DNA of 64,000 nucleotides, from assembly GCA_001438205.1 (NCBI GenBank), contig LICG01000002.1, positions 1-64,000 on the forward strand, written 5' to 3'. Position 1 is the stretch's first letter, and the number at the start of each line of letters is the position of its first letter. This document shows, one piece after another, positions 52,121-62,500 of the stretch. This DNA is from Cryomorphaceae bacterium BACL7 MAG-120322-bin74 (GTDB taxonomy: Bacteria > Bacteroidota > Bacteroidia > Flavobacteriales > Schleiferiaceae). A program made the translations under genes and the position numbers. Below the pieces are notes generated by a model, which searched no databases, was not told the origin of the DNA, and worked only from the letters and a program-made list of their open reading frames with translations.

Positions 52121-53040
52121 GTCCAAGTCAGGCGACGCAATATTTGAAGAAGGAGGCTGAGCGACTGGGCTTTCAAGCCTGTCGTGTGGCAAAAGCGGAC
52201 TTTCTAAGTGCGGAGGCCCCAAAACTAGATGCATGGCTCGCTAAGGGCTACCATGGTTCTATGGCCTACATGGAAAATCATTATGACAAACGCCTCGATC
52301 CTCGAAAGCTGGTTCCGGGGGCAAAGACGGTGGTGTCATTGGCCTTTAATTATTTTCCTGCGAAAGACCTCGCATTGGATGACAGCCCCAGGATTGCCAA
52401 GTATGCGTACGGTCAAGATTACCATCACGTCGTTAAAGACCGTTTGTTTGCTTTGTTGGCTGTTTTGCGCGACCAAATAGGCGATATTCAAGGGCGTTGT
52501 TTTGTAGATAGCGCTCCTGTGATGGAGAGAGCTTGGGCCCAACGTAGTGGTGTAGGCTGGGTGGGCAAAAACAGTTTGCTTCTGCGCAAAAATGAGGGTA
52601 GCTTTTTCTTCTTGGCGGAATTGATTGTCGATTACCCATTTATGGAAGACCTGCCAGTTGCAGACCATTGCGGAACGTGCACCCGTTGTATCGATGCATG
52701 CCCTACAGGGGCGATTATAGCCCCCGAAGTGATAGATAGTCATCGCTGTATCTCCCACATGACCATAGAGCTACATGGGGCCTTGCCAGCAGAACATAAA
52801 GAGGCGATAAACCCCTGGGTTTTTGGATGTGATATCTGTCAAGATGTATGCCCATGGAACCGACATGCAAAGCCGCACCAAGAAAAACAATTGGAGCCCA
52901 ATGCATGGTCCGATTGGACCGCAGAAAATTGGATGGAACTCACAGAAGAAACCTTTACCCAAGTTTTTGGAAAAAGTGCGCTAACCCGACCTGGTTTAGC
53001 AGGCATTCAACGGAATATACGCGGGGCTTTCGGCGATTGA
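52117..53040 (+). CDS. queG: Epoxyqueuosine reductase QueG
   Basis: A 307-residue cobalamin and Fe-S enzyme that reduces epoxyqueuosine to queuosine in tRNA, the last step after QueA. Two ferredoxin-type cluster motifs are intact: [16 protein letters not shown] (about 185-200) and [14 protein letters not shown] (about 238-251). Upstream family blocks include [37 protein letters not shown] and VGKNSLLL. The protein is of the short type without a C-terminal HEAT domain. It is coupled to ruvB by a 4-base overlap and ends 21 bases before a convergent gene with no clear terminator. Confidence 0.96.
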   Translation: MSPSQATQYLKKEAERLGFQACRVAKADFLSAEAPKLDAWLAKGYHGSMAYMENHYDKRLDPRKLVPGAKTVVSLAFNYFPAKDLALDDSPRIAKYAYGQDYHHVVKDRLFALLAVLRDQIGDIQGRCFVDSAPVMERAWAQRSGVGWVGKNSLLLRKNEGSFFFLAELIVDYPFMEDLPVADHCGTCTRCIDACPTGAIIAPEVIDSHRCISHMTIELHGALPAEHKEAINPWVFGCDICQDVCPWNRHAKPHQEKQLEPNAWSDWTAENWMELTEETFTQVFGKSALTRPGLAGIQRNIRGAFGD

Positions 53041-53061
53041 TTCATGCGCGCGGCCAAAGGT

Positions 53062-53919
53062 CTACCAGACGGAAATCTGAGCAGGCTGAAGCACGCGATA
53101 GTTGCTTCGGTCATAGAGAATGACCACCCACATACACCCTTTCGGATCCCAAGAGGGGTCCAGTGTTTTACTTGCGCTGCCAGAAAAAACCTGACCAGCA
53201 GCAGTACTGGAGGCAGAGACCTCGATTCCGGTGGGCCCAAGGGGTGCAGCCCGTAACACATTGTGGTGCACGTATACGCTATCTCGGGTGTTATTCGGCA
53301 TTAACTGAGGCGACACCATGCCCGTTTCTTTTAAATAGACGGCAACACCGAGTGCAGAAGTCTGGGCATTTTCTAGGTGAGCTTCATAGTATACGAGTGC
53401 CTGTCGGGTGGCAGAATCATAGGCTGCACTTAAGGTGAAAAGTGCTTCTGGTGAAAGGCTTAATTCTAGCGAAGCAAGACCAGCCCAAGCGGTGTAGGTC
53501 TTTTGATGCGCCGATGGGTAGTCCATACGTTGTACCATGCCCATAGGCATAGCAAAGATGCCAAATAGGTCCGCGATGTCATCCCCTTCAGGGGTCGTGA
53601 AGTCAGTGGGGTAATTCGCATTGACCCCAGTAAAATTTGAAGGGCCTGCATGAAGGGCAATGGGAATAATCAAGGAAGGACCATACAAACTGTCCAATGC
53701 GCGTATGGCCTTTGATGCTTTGGGGCAATTCTTACAGCGATGCCCTGTAAAGTCTTCAATCAAGACGGCACGCGTGGTTTGCACAAGGGTATCCCCAAGT
53801 ACAACGGTAGAAGTATCAATAGGAGTAGGATTTTCCTTAAAAGGATCTGTGATGACATCGCAGCTTGGGGTAATGAACCAAGCGGCTAAAAGGAAAATCA
53901 AAAGGAGAAGGCGATGCAT
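53062..53919 (-). CDS. Omp28-like thioredoxin-fold lipoprotein
   Basis: A 285-residue lipoprotein (MHRLLLLIFLLAAWFITPSC, Cys20) with a CxxC in the Omp28-like setting LIEDFTGHRCKNCPKASKAI (Cys62 and Cys65) and a possible cis-Pro in FAMPMGMVQR. Omp28-related proteins are outer-membrane-associated in Bacteroidota, with a thioredoxin-like fold followed by a beta-rich domain. A second large region (ELSLSPEALFTLSAAYDSAT) fits that pattern. Its role may be thiol oxidation or reduction of exported proteins; this is family-level inference. It overlaps the DUF6029-like gene by one base (TAATG) and is the last gene of a three-gene operon. Confidence 0.8.
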   Translation of the reverse strand: MHRLLLLIFLLAAWFITPSCDVITDPFKENPTPIDTSTVVLGDTLVQTTRAVLIEDFTGHRCKNCPKASKAIRALDSLYGPSLIIPIALHAGPSNFTGVNANYPTDFTTPEGDDIADLFGIFAMPMGMVQRMDYPSAHQKTYTAWAGLASLELSLSPEALFTLSAAYDSATRQALVYYEAHLENAQTSALGVAVYLKETGMVSPQLMPNNTRDSVYVHHNVLRAAPLGPTGIEVSASSTAAGQVFSGSASKTLDPSWDPKGCMWVVILYDRSNYRVLQPAQISVW

Positions 53920-55589
53920 TATAGACGTGTCGTTAAGGAGAAGCTCAAACCGCTAGAAGGGGGGACCACGCGACATACACCTCCAACACAGAAAATACCT
54001 TGCTGTTGACGTCCGTAACCAATCTGCACTCTGGTGGGACCATTAAAGTGTATCAGAGAAACGATGGGGTAATGAATCCTTCGGCTTTCTGTAGGATGGC
54101 CATAATTGTAAATGTCCTGAACGGCCAAAGTCCAATCGGATGAAATAGTCCATTCCGCAAGGCCCATGGCCATGTCGCCTCTAAAGCCATCCGCCAGCGC
54201 CCACTGAAATTCTGTCCGCAGTGTTTGGCCTTTAGGAAGTTTCACCTGATTCTCCCATACCAATACCCTCACGGGAATGATGGAATCCGTTCCTGGAGCC
54301 TCTAATAAGGTAATATCTCCAACGCCATCATTCAGGACAGTTTTGTTGTATTGTAAGGCAAAAAAGGTGAGTTGCGTTTTGTAGGTTTTTGAAAATTTAC
54401 GCGCAAGAGAAGCGTTGACATCACGGAAGTACACGATATTCCCCATGGCAAATGGCTGAGAGGTGTACCCCTGTGTTCCCTTCAACCCTCGGGTACCATC
54501 CGACAAGGTGTCTTTTTGAATGCTATGGGCCAATGAGGTGTTGAGACTCAGCTGCGTGCCATATTTGCCTCCTAATTTGCTTCCGCGCGGGATCATGTAA
54601 TTCATCTCAAACTGACCGCCCATTTCGCCATTTACTTGGGTCGCATAGGGGTAGAGCGCAGCAAGGGCATACGTATGTGGCTTGGTCGTTGGCGGTAAGA
54701 AGTTGATAAATAGATCAAACTGTTGGCCGTCTCGGTTTGACCGAAAGCTCATGTTGTCAATCCGCTTGACGGAAGCCAATATGCCCAGCCCCTTCTTGCT
54801 GAAGCTCAGGGTGCTCAGGAAAGCCGTTCCGGGGCGGTAGATATAGCCATTGTCGTAGCTAGGGTCATTGATTTTGTATGCGTATTCCGTATTCCAGCTC
54901 CAACCCTTAAAATTCACGTTTGCACGCGTAGCCCAGGCCCCTACATTATTAGGTAGGTTCAGGATGGGGTCAAAACTTTTCTGGTATTTGCTGACAAAGC
55001 TCCCGCCAAGGGTTGCGAATACGTTCTTTTCTGTTAATTGAGGTAAAAATTCGTTGATGCGCCATTCGCCATCTATGCCACGCACAATGCCATCTCCTTT
55101 GCCAAAATATAGTCTTTGACGACCTAGGACACCTTTGATGGTCAATCCATGGCCCATATCCGTGATGATACGGACACCGTCCATGGCGTTATCCAATCCT
55201 AGCCCGCGTTCTTCATAGGAACGGAAGATGAGTCCAGAACCGAACTGCTCATAAAAATTGCCAACGGTTATATCCCATCGGTCGCGTTGCACCCGGGCAT
55301 AGCGATAGGAAATTCCTTCGCCACGATAACCCGGAGGAAAGCCCAGCATGACATTTTGATAATTCTCGTAACGTATTCCCGCTTGGAAGTCGCCATCTGT
55401 ATAGGTGAACAAGGCAAAACCTTGACCCAAAAGACGTTCGTCGGGGTAGAACTCCCCGCTAGGATCTAATACCTCGTCCCGCAAGTACCATTGTGCATCG
55501 CTTTGAATGATGGCACGTAAGGTGCTTTGTTGCGCCCACGAACTAGAGGCAAGCAGAAGTGACGCGAAGAGGTAGACCTTTCTCAACAT
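53919..55589 (-). CDS. DUF6029-like outer-membrane beta-barrel protein
   Basis: A 556-residue protein with a signal peptide (about 1-19, ending SSWAQ) and amphipathic strands along its full length (FALFTYTDGDFQAGIRYENY, TVGNFYEQFGSGLIFRSYEE, AVQDIYNYGHP, RVQIGYGRQ). It ends GLSFSLTTRL, a barrel-like C-terminus. The N-terminal block with YEQFGSGLIFRSYEERGLG resembles DUF6029, a Bacteroidota family of unknown function. It lies 4 bases after the TlpA-like gene and overlaps the Omp28-like gene by one base, so it may work with these two thioredoxin-fold proteins. Confidence 0.72.
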   Translation of the reverse strand: MLRKVYLFASLLLASSSWAQQSTLRAIIQSDAQWYLRDEVLDPSGEFYPDERLLGQGFALFTYTDGDFQAGIRYENYQNVMLGFPPGYRGEGISYRYARVQRDRWDITVGNFYEQFGSGLIFRSYEERGLGLDNAMDGVRIITDMGHGLTIKGVLGRQRLYFGKGDGIVRGIDGEWRINEFLPQLTEKNVFATLGGSFVSKYQKSFDPILNLPNNVGAWATRANVNFKGWSWNTEYAYKINDPSYDNGYIYRPGTAFLSTLSFSKKGLGILASVKRIDNMSFRSNRDGQQFDLFINFLPPTTKPHTYALAALYPYATQVNGEMGGQFEMNYMIPRGSKLGGKYGTQLSLNTSLAHSIQKDTLSDGTRGLKGTQGYTSQPFAMGNIVYFRDVNASLARKFSKTYKTQLTFFALQYNKTVLNDGVGDITLLEAPGTDSIIPVRVLVWENQVKLPKGQTLRTEFQWALADGFRGDMAMGLAEWTISSDWTLAVQDIYNYGHPTESRRIHYPIVSLIHFNGPTRVQIGYGRQQQGIFCVGGVCRVVPPSSGLSFSLTTRL

Positions 55590-55593
55590 GACT

Positions 55594-56088
55594 TCAATCT
55601 AGGGTTTCTCCTGCGGCTAGGCGTTCTACTTTATGCGCCAATTCCTCTTCTTCACCGGGAACGTATTTATTGGCTTGCCAGACAATGGTTCCTTTTGCAT
55701 CTAGCAGAAAAGTATGCGGAACATTGTTGACCCCCATCGCGCGGCGCAAGTTTGAATTTGGATCTAGGTATACATCATAGCCCCATCCCTGCCCAGCTGC
55801 AAATGGTGCGACTTTGTTCATAGTGCGTGCGTCATCAATAGAGATGGCTAAGACGCGGACGCCAGTTTCTTCCAAATCAAGGTAGTAATCATGAAAGGCA
55901 TTGAGCTCACTGATGCAAGGTTTGCACCAGGTGGCCCAAAAGCTTACAATCATTGGGCCATCATTGTTTTGCAATGTTGCAGCATCAAAAGACTGGCCTT
56001 GGAGGTTCTGAATGTCAGCTTTTGGAAGACCTTGAGACCATAATGCGGTCGAAAGCGCTAATAGAAAAAGGGTAGAGAGATGCTTCAT
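55594..56088 (-). CDS. TlpA/ResA-like exported thioredoxin
   Basis: A 164-residue protein with a signal peptide (about 1-19, MKHLSTLFLLALSTALWSQ). The redox motif is SFWATWCKPCISEL (Cys55 and Cys58), and the cis-Pro is in VNNVPHTFLLDAKG. The fold matches periplasmic reductants that keep cytochrome or outer-membrane protein thiols reduced. Its ATG lies 6 bases past the T-run of the preceding terminator, so transcription must come from readthrough or from a start within the hairpin. The DUF6029-like and Omp28-like genes follow in the same operon. Confidence 0.88.
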   Translation of the reverse strand: MKHLSTLFLLALSTALWSQGLPKADIQNLQGQSFDAATLQNNDGPMIVSFWATWCKPCISELNAFHDYYLDLEETGVRVLAISIDDARTMNKVAPFAAGQGWGYDVYLDPNSNLRRAMGVNNVPHTFLLDAKGTIVWQANKYVPGEEEELAHKVERLAAGETLD

Positions 56089-56093
56089 AGGAG

Positions 56094-56128
56094 AAATAAA
56101 AATCCGGAGAGCTTTCGCCCTCCGGATT
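56094..56128 (-). terminator. Intrinsic terminator after the Omp28/type IX gene
   Basis: The stem arms are aatccggag (56101-56109) and ctccggatt (56120-56128) around a 10-base loop, followed on the minus strand by TTTTTATTT. It lies between the type IX secreted Omp28-like gene and the TlpA-like gene and leaves no separate promoter space for the latter. Confidence 0.85.
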
Positions 56129-56145
56129 GTAAAAATAAAGGATCC

Positions 56146-58095
56146 TTAGTGAGCAACAGAGATACGTACCGTCTGGAGCGCACCGTCAATGTTCACATGT
56201 GCCATGTAAAGGCCATTAGGAAGCGTCGCAACAGGAACCTCAATAGCATGCTGGCCGGCGGCCAAAACTTCTACAGGAAGGTTCATGATTTGCTGACCTG
56301 CAACATTGTACACCGCTACCGCTACCGCTGCTTCTTGGTTCAATGTTAAGTCTAAAGTAGCGACTGTATTGGCTGGATTCGGGAAGGCAACCAAAGAAGC
56401 AGGGGCAGCCTCATCAACACCCAAGGCGTTGTTAGATACCCAAATGTTGTCTAGGTACAAGCTGTTGCCATACGCAGAAGTTCCTTCGAACTTGAGGACC
56501 AATTCACTTGCTGTAGCAAATTGCGCCAAGCTAATTTGGTTGGTAGCCCACTGGCTCGCCTGTGGATACAAACGTGCAGTTTGGGCAACAGTGGTAGCCA
56601 AGCTGCTCCCCGCCTTGTCAAAAATGTTGGTCCAAGTTGTACCACAATCCGTAGAGGCAAATACTTTCAGGCCATCTGCCTCACCTGCATATTGACAATA
56701 GGCATGCTGGAAGTACAATTTAGGCGCAGTCAAGGTGCTGATGTTCACTTTCTGCGTAGTGACAGACATGATGGCACCGGATGCAATGGCGTAGTAGTCG
56801 TAACGCAATGATTTTGCAGACTGACCCCAGCCACCTATATCATACCCTACGCCCGCGACAGACTTGTCCACTACATATAGGCGTGGAGCTGAAGCAGTGT
56901 TGTATCCCATGATCATATCAGATGGAATAGAACCAATCGTGGCGCCTTCCATGTCCTCTGTTTTGGGCGAAGGCTGTGGGGTTGAACTAAGCACGGAAAT
57001 ATTCACTGGCGCTGAGCTGTTGTTCATGCCATTGTAGTCACCAGAGCCATTCGGGCTAGAAATGGTAGCGACTAAAATGTTGCTGCCTCCAGAAAGCGTT
57101 GCTTGCGGGAAGGCGACAGTCGCTGTTTGACCGGTAGTAAGATTGCCCGTCCAACTCTGTGTCACCGGGGTTCCGCCATTAATGGTATAGCCAACCGTAG
57201 CGGAAGTTAAAGCAACAGAACCGGCGTTTTCTATGACAACAGAAGGGGTGACCGTTGCATCACACAATCCGTTGGTGCTCGCATTCAAAGCAGTTACACC
57301 TGCGTCGGCCAAGCCGGAAACAGATTGAGGTGCTGAGTAGGCGGCATTCTTTACATCTTTGCTGCTATTGTCCTGAACAAAGGCAACGACCGCAATCTCA
57401 CCCAAATTGGCGATATACGTTGGCAAAGCAACGGCAAAAGTGAAAGTCTGTGATTGGCCAGCGGTCCAAGCGTCTGCCAAAGCAGTACCATTCGCATTAG
57501 GAAGCATTTTGCGCATTAAACTGAAAAAATCTTTTTCACCGTTTGAACCTGGCGCAACAGGATAGTTTATTTCTTCTTCCACAATGACGGTGTGCAGTTT
57601 CAATGAGCCCGCTGAGCCAGAAGTAAAGGAACTGGTTCCTGGATTGTTTACGTTGACGGCAATCAAGATGGAGTCATAGCCAGACGTGAGCTGGTGTGTT
57701 ACGGAAACGGCCAGAGGAGAAGAAACGCCATAGCGGTTGTCAATAGACGTTTGCGTAACGTTTGCTGGAGCGCCAGAATACGCAGAGCCTGTAGGTGCAA
57801 CCCCATCCATGGCTGCCCAGGGCACACCGTTAACAGAGTAATAAGAAACACGTGTCGCTGCATCCGCAGGATTCGCAGCATTCATGGGATCAACACCGGG
57901 CCATGACGTCTGGTATTTGATAGAGATAGCCTTTGTTGTGTTGCTCGAAAGCAAGGAATTAAAAGCGGGGTTTTGAGAGGCACATGGTCCACATGAAGCT
58001 TGGGTAAACTCTTCGAATAACACCAAACGCGTAGCCTGCGCATGAGCGTTAGACATGCCAAAGAGCAGGGCGAGAACAAGGGTACAGTTTTTCAT
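56146..58095 (-). CDS. Type IX secreted Omp28-like thioredoxin-fold protein
   Basis: A 649-residue protein with a signal peptide (MKNCTLVLALLFGMSNAHAQ). The Omp28-like redox domain follows at once (LFEEFTQASCGPCASQNPAF, Cys35 and Cys38; cis-Pro region VNGVPWAAMDG). An Ig/CARDB-like module lies at about 265-370 (VTPSVVIENAGSVALTSATV), then a jelly-roll-like domain (about 375-550, LKFEGTSAYGNSLYLDNIWV). A type IX type A sorting domain ends the protein (ASLVAFPNPANTVATLDL, then LPNGLYMAHVNIDG). The protein should therefore be a secreted or surface thiol oxidoreductase. A TAACTTTC element (58142-58135) lies 39 bases upstream, and a terminator follows the stop. Confidence 0.85.
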   Translation of the reverse strand: MKNCTLVLALLFGMSNAHAQATRLVLFEEFTQASCGPCASQNPAFNSLLSSNTTKAISIKYQTSWPGVDPMNAANPADAATRVSYYSVNGVPWAAMDGVAPTGSAYSGAPANVTQTSIDNRYGVSSPLAVSVTHQLTSGYDSILIAVNVNNPGTSSFTSGSAGSLKLHTVIVEEEINYPVAPGSNGEKDFFSLMRKMLPNANGTALADAWTAGQSQTFTFAVALPTYIANLGEIAVVAFVQDNSSKDVKNAAYSAPQSVSGLADAGVTALNASTNGLCDATVTPSVVIENAGSVALTSATVGYTINGGTPVTQSWTGNLTTGQTATVAFPQATLSGGSNILVATISSPNGSGDYNGMNNSSAPVNISVLSSTPQPSPKTEDMEGATIGSIPSDMIMGYNTASAPRLYVVDKSVAGVGYDIGGWGQSAKSLRYDYYAIASGAIMSVTTQKVNISTLTAPKLYFQHAYCQYAGEADGLKVFASTDCGTTWTNIFDKAGSSLATTVAQTARLYPQASQWATNQISLAQFATASELVLKFEGTSAYGNSLYLDNIWVSNNALGVDEAAPASLVAFPNPANTVATLDLTLNQEAAVAVAVYNVAGQQIMNLPVEVLAAGQHAIEVPVATLPNGLYMAHVNIDGALQTVRISVAH

Positions 58096-58134
58096 TTGAT
58101 GGTTGTAGAGTTAACAAGAAATTTTTTTCCTTGC

Positions 58135-58196
58135 GAAAGTTAATCAATATGTGGAGTGCTGTTGCAATTCGCCCTGTATAATCTTCAGTACCTTTG
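58135..58196. promoter_or_regulatory. Divergent promoter region with back-to-back TTG elements
   Basis: Rightward: TTG at 58162-58164 and TACCTTTG at 58189-58196 (24 bases between), upstream of the small type IX gene. Leftward: TTG (58167-58165) and TAACTTTC (58142-58135, one base off consensus), upstream of the Omp28-like gene. The two -33-type elements meet in the sequence ttgcaa, so the two promoters may compete. Confidence 0.45.
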
Positions 58197-58222
58197 AATA
58201 AAGTTATAATCCTGTGATTCTG

Positions 58223-58921
58223 ATGAAACGCATCCTTTTTCTTGTAGCCTTTGGCTTTTCATTTTCGCTCTTCGCTCAAAACATCACGCTCATCTCCATA
58301 GGCTATGGAAATGCAAATAGCCGTACGGAAAGCTTGGCAGAAGCCCATGTAAATCTGCAGAATAATGCGTCGACGGCTGAAAGCTACCTATTGAAGCGTG
58401 TGCAAGTGGGCTCCACCGGGTTAGTTGACTCCAATTATTTCTGTTGGGATCTATGTTATCCTACATGGGTCAACCAAAGTCAAGGCACCGTAATGATCAA
58501 TCCAGGGGCTGTTGCGTATGATTTTAGTGGGTACGCCTATGTGATGGATACTGCGGCCAATGGCCAGGATACAGTTTGGTACACTTTTGAAAACATTGCG
58601 GACAGTACGGATTTTTTAACGGTCCCCGTGATCTACTTCTTTTCACCCACGATGGGTCAAGATGAGTCAACCTTGAGCCCCAATAAAATTTATCCAAACC
58701 CAAATGCAACAGGGTGTGTTACCATGGAATTTACTCCATTCAGCGCCGCCAGTTCTATTGAGGTTTTGGATGTTTTGGGCCGCATTCAGGCAATTGTTGA
58801 GGTGCCTGCGCAGGGGACAAAGGTTGTTTGGCAAACAGACCAAGTGCAAAGCGGCCTGTATCTCCTTAGACGCCGGATGGGTCATTCGCAGGAAAACTTG
58901 GGGAAAGTCCTCATCCAGTAA
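58223..58921 (+). CDS. Small type IX secreted protein of unknown function
   Basis: From the ATG at 58223 (MKRILFLVAFGFSFSLFAQ) this is a 232-residue protein; a GTG three codons upstream is possible but less likely. The first 150 residues form a beta-rich domain with two Cys close together (YFCWDLCYPTW), which may form a disulfide. The C-terminus is a type A sorting domain (NKIYPNPNATGCVTMEF, then QSGLYLLRRRMG). The protein is therefore a probable secreted or surface-attached product of the type IX system, whose translocon gene sprA lies just downstream. The function is not recognisable. Confidence 0.82.
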   Translation: MKRILFLVAFGFSFSLFAQNITLISIGYGNANSRTESLAEAHVNLQNNASTAESYLLKRVQVGSTGLVDSNYFCWDLCYPTWVNQSQGTVMINPGAVAYDFSGYAYVMDTAANGQDTVWYTFENIADSTDFLTVPVIYFFSPTMGQDESTLSPNKIYPNPNATGCVTMEFTPFSAASSIEVLDVLGRIQAIVEVPAQGTKVVWQTDQVQSGLYLLRRRMGHSQENLGKVLIQ

Positions 58922-58957
58922 CATACCTAAAGCGTCCTTCGCGGCGTTATCCCACGT

Positions 58958-59533
58958 ATGTTTCATCATTTTGTAGGTAAACTCATTGAAAAATCTCCGG
59001 CCCATGCCATTCTGCAATGCGGAGGCGTGGGCTATTATTTTCATATTTCCTTGACGACCTATGGTCAGTTGCCTGACGCGCCTGAGGTAAAGCTTTTGGC
59101 TCACGCGGTTTACCGTGAAGATGCGCAATTGCTCTTTGGATTTGCCACAGCGGCTGAGCGGGATGTTTTTTTACTCCTCTTGGGGGTCTCCGGTGTTGGG
59201 GCCAATACGGCGAGAATGATATTGTCGGCCCTTCAGCCAGCTGAAGCGATACAAGCCATAGCCTCAGGAAATAGCGGACTTCTTCAGCGTATTAAAGGCA
59301 TTGGTGCAAAAACGGCACAACGCATTGTCGTTGACTTGCGTGACAAGGTGGGGAAGGTAGATGCCAGTGCGATTGGGGGAGAAACCGGGTCAGTCCGTGG
59401 CGAATCCATTCAAGCATTGGTCGTTTTAGGTTTTCCGCGCACTGCAGTGGAGAAATCGGTAGCCAGTATTGTGGCAAACACCCCAGAAGCCACTGTAGAA
59501 TCTGTCGTCAAACAGGCTTTAGCTCAACTCTAA
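58958..59533 (+). CDS. ruvA: Holliday junction-binding subunit RuvA
   Basis: A 191-residue DNA-binding protein that tetramerises on four-way junctions and recruits RuvB. The N-terminal OB fold begins HHFVGKLIEKSPAHAIL. Two helix-hairpin-helix motifs follow: LLLGVSGVGANTARMILSAL (about 75-94) and RIKGIGAKTAQRIVVDLRDK (about 111-130). The C-terminal RuvB-contacting domain is short but present (ESIQALVVLGFPRTAVEKSV). The stop overlaps the sprA ATG by one base (TAATG), so the repair and secretion genes are co-translated. ruvB is about 7 kb upstream in another operon. Confidence 0.96.
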   Translation: MFHHFVGKLIEKSPAHAILQCGGVGYYFHISLTTYGQLPDAPEVKLLAHAVYREDAQLLFGFATAAERDVFLLLLGVSGVGANTARMILSALQPAEAIQAIASGNSGLLQRIKGIGAKTAQRIVVDLRDKVGKVDASAIGGETGSVRGESIQALVVLGFPRTAVEKSVASIVANTPEATVESVVKQALAQL

Positions 59534-62500
59534 TGAATTTTGGTCAGCGCCTCCTCATGGCGGCATTGGCCGTCCTAGGGGTCTTTCCGTCCTTTGGTCA
59601 GGTGCGCGATAGTGCGCAGGCAGGAAATGGTTGGTCGATGCCAGGTCTCACGACTCCGACGAACATACGGACCGAGGTAACCTATGACCCCATCACAGGC
59701 TTTTATATTCAGCAGAAATACATTGGGAATGTACCGCTAGGTGCCCCCATTTATATGTCGCCAGCCGAGTACCGACAAATGGTCTATGGCCAGCAAGAGG
59801 CACAAGGTTGGCAAAGAAGGTGGGCAGCAGGCAGCGCCGCGGACCAACGCGAAGGCGCGAGCATGGTGCCTGATATGTCGATTTCCAATCCCACGATTAA
59901 GGATATTTTTGGTTCGGAGGAGTTAGAGATCAGGCCCCAAGGCACCGCTGAAATCCGTTTTGGATTGCGCTATCAGCACATAAAGAATCCCATAGTTCCG
60001 GAGCGAAACCGCAAAACACTTGCATTTGATTTTGATCAGAAAATGCAGGTCAATGCTACGGGAAAGCTCGGGGATCGACTTGACATGCAAATCAACTATG
60101 ACACCGAGGCGACGTTTGCATTTGAAAACAAAATGAAGCTCGACTTCAAAGGAACGGAGGATGATATTGTCAAGGCTTTAGAAATGGGCAATGTGTCCCT
60201 GCCAACAGGGGGTAGTTTGATTACCGGCGCGCAGAGTTTGTTTGGACTCAAGGGTCAATTCCAATTTGGAAATACAACGGTCACCACGGTCATGGCGGAG
60301 CAGCGCAGCCAAAGCCAAAATTTGAATATCCAAGGCGGAGCAACTACACAAGAGTTTATCATCCAAGGCGATAACTACGAGGCAAACCGTCACTTCTTTT
60401 TGAGCCAATACTTCCGTGACCATTATGAGCAGTGGTTGAGCACCTTGCCCGTTATTCAGTCGTCTGTTCAAATTTCCCGTGTAGAAGTTTGGGTGACCAA
60501 CCGACGCAGCACGCCCACGGAGGTGCGCAATTTGATCGCCTTTACGGACTTAGGGGAGGGGCAAAGCAAGGCATGGCGTTCCACCGCCAACAACCGTTCA
60601 GGAGATGTGATTTTCCCAGGAGCCACCTCGGACCCCTTACCCAGTAACCGGGTCAATAGCATAGATCCAGAAGAGCTTGTGGTCCGCTTCCCGGGTGTAC
60701 GCGATGCAGCCAATGCAGGCAATTTGCTTACCTCGGCAGGATATAACGCCAACGTAGAATATGCAGAGTTGACCAATGCCCGAAAATTGCAACCGAATGA
60801 ATTCTCGTTTCATCCGCAGCTGGGCTACATGACCCTGAATACGGCACTCAACCAAGATGAAGTGTTGGCCGTGGCCTATCAATACACGGCCAATGGAAGG
60901 ACATATCAGGTGGGGGAATTCTCCAATGATGGCATTGTCGCCCCGAAGTCTTTGGTCTTGAAATTGCTCAAGCATACATTGCTCAATGTCAAGTCACCCT
61001 TGTGGGATTTGATGATGAAAAACGTATATAGTCTGAATGCATTTCAGCTTTCACCTGAAGATTTCCGCCTTGAAGTCTTGTATCGCAATGATGCGACCGG
61101 GCTTCCGATCCCCTTCTTGCCCAAAAGCACAGTGAAAGACAAATTATTGATCCAGGTGTTGGATTTGGATCATGTCAACAGCAACAATGATCCTTTTCCC
61201 GATGGACTCTTTGACTATGTCGAAGGGGTAACGGTCCTCAGTCAAACGGGCCGCGTCATCTTACCCGTCCTGGAGCCCTTTGGGTCAGCCCTCGAACGCG
61301 CGCTTTCGAACGAAGATGAAAAGAAGCGCTATGTTTTTCAGCAACTCTATGATTCAACTGTCTTCCGGGCCCAAGAGCAAACCCAATTAAACAAATATGT
61401 CCTCCGGGGCCGCTATAAGAGTGCGGGGGGATCGCTCATTCAGCTCAATGCCTTCAATATTCCCCGAGGCTCTATCTCTGTGACGGCAGGAGGCAGCAAG
61501 TTGATCGAGAACCAAGATTTTACCGTGGACTATGCCGTGGGACAGGTGCGCATTCTCAATGAAAGCCTGTTGCAGTCCGGCATGCCTATTCGTGTGAGCT
61601 TTGAGAACAATACGTTGTTCAACATGCAAGCCAAGACCTTTGCAGGGACGACCGTTGAACATAAAATTTCCCGTGATTGGACCATTGGAGGGTCATTATT
61701 GCGTCTTTCGGAGCGGCCACTTACACAAAAAGTAAACGCGGGGGATGAGCCTATTTCGAACCGAATTTGGGGGCTCAATACCCAGTACCAAAAAAACCTG
61801 CCGGCGCTCACCCGCTTCTTGGATGGCCTTCCATTTATCTCTACCAATGCGGCTTCAAGGGTCCAGGTGCAAGCCGAGTTTGCCCAGTTGATTCCAGGCT
61901 CCCCACGTGGTATCAAAATCAATGGCGAGGCTACCACGTATTTGGATGATTTTGAGACCAGCCAAACGACGATTGATCTGCGGGGCACGACGACTTGGAC
62001 GCTGGCTTCCGCGCCCGAGGGTCAATCCAAACTCTTTCCGGAAGCGGCGCTGGCAAATGACTGGACCTACAATGCCAACCGTGCCCGTATGAGCTGGTAC
62101 ATCATTGATCCGAGCTTCTTTGCTTCTACATCGCAAACACCCGAAAACATTCGGAACAATCCCACCATCACTTCGGACCACCGCCAACGCATGGTTCCCT
62201 TGGCGGAGGTCTTTCCCAACATCCCGCTTCAACCGGGCATGGCTAGAAATATTGCCATGTTTGATCTTCAGTTTGATCCAACGGAGCGCGGTCCTTACAA
62301 TTTTGACGTGGAGGGTTTCGCCGGGTATTCAAAAGGTTTAGAGCCGGATGGGCGATTGAAGGATCCCAAATCCCGTTGGGCGGGCATCATGCGTCAGCTT
62401 ACCATCAACAATTTTGAAGAACAAAACATTGAGTTCATCCAGTTTTGGGTGATAGATCCTTTTATGGACGACCCTACAGCAGAAGGAGGCGATCTCTATT

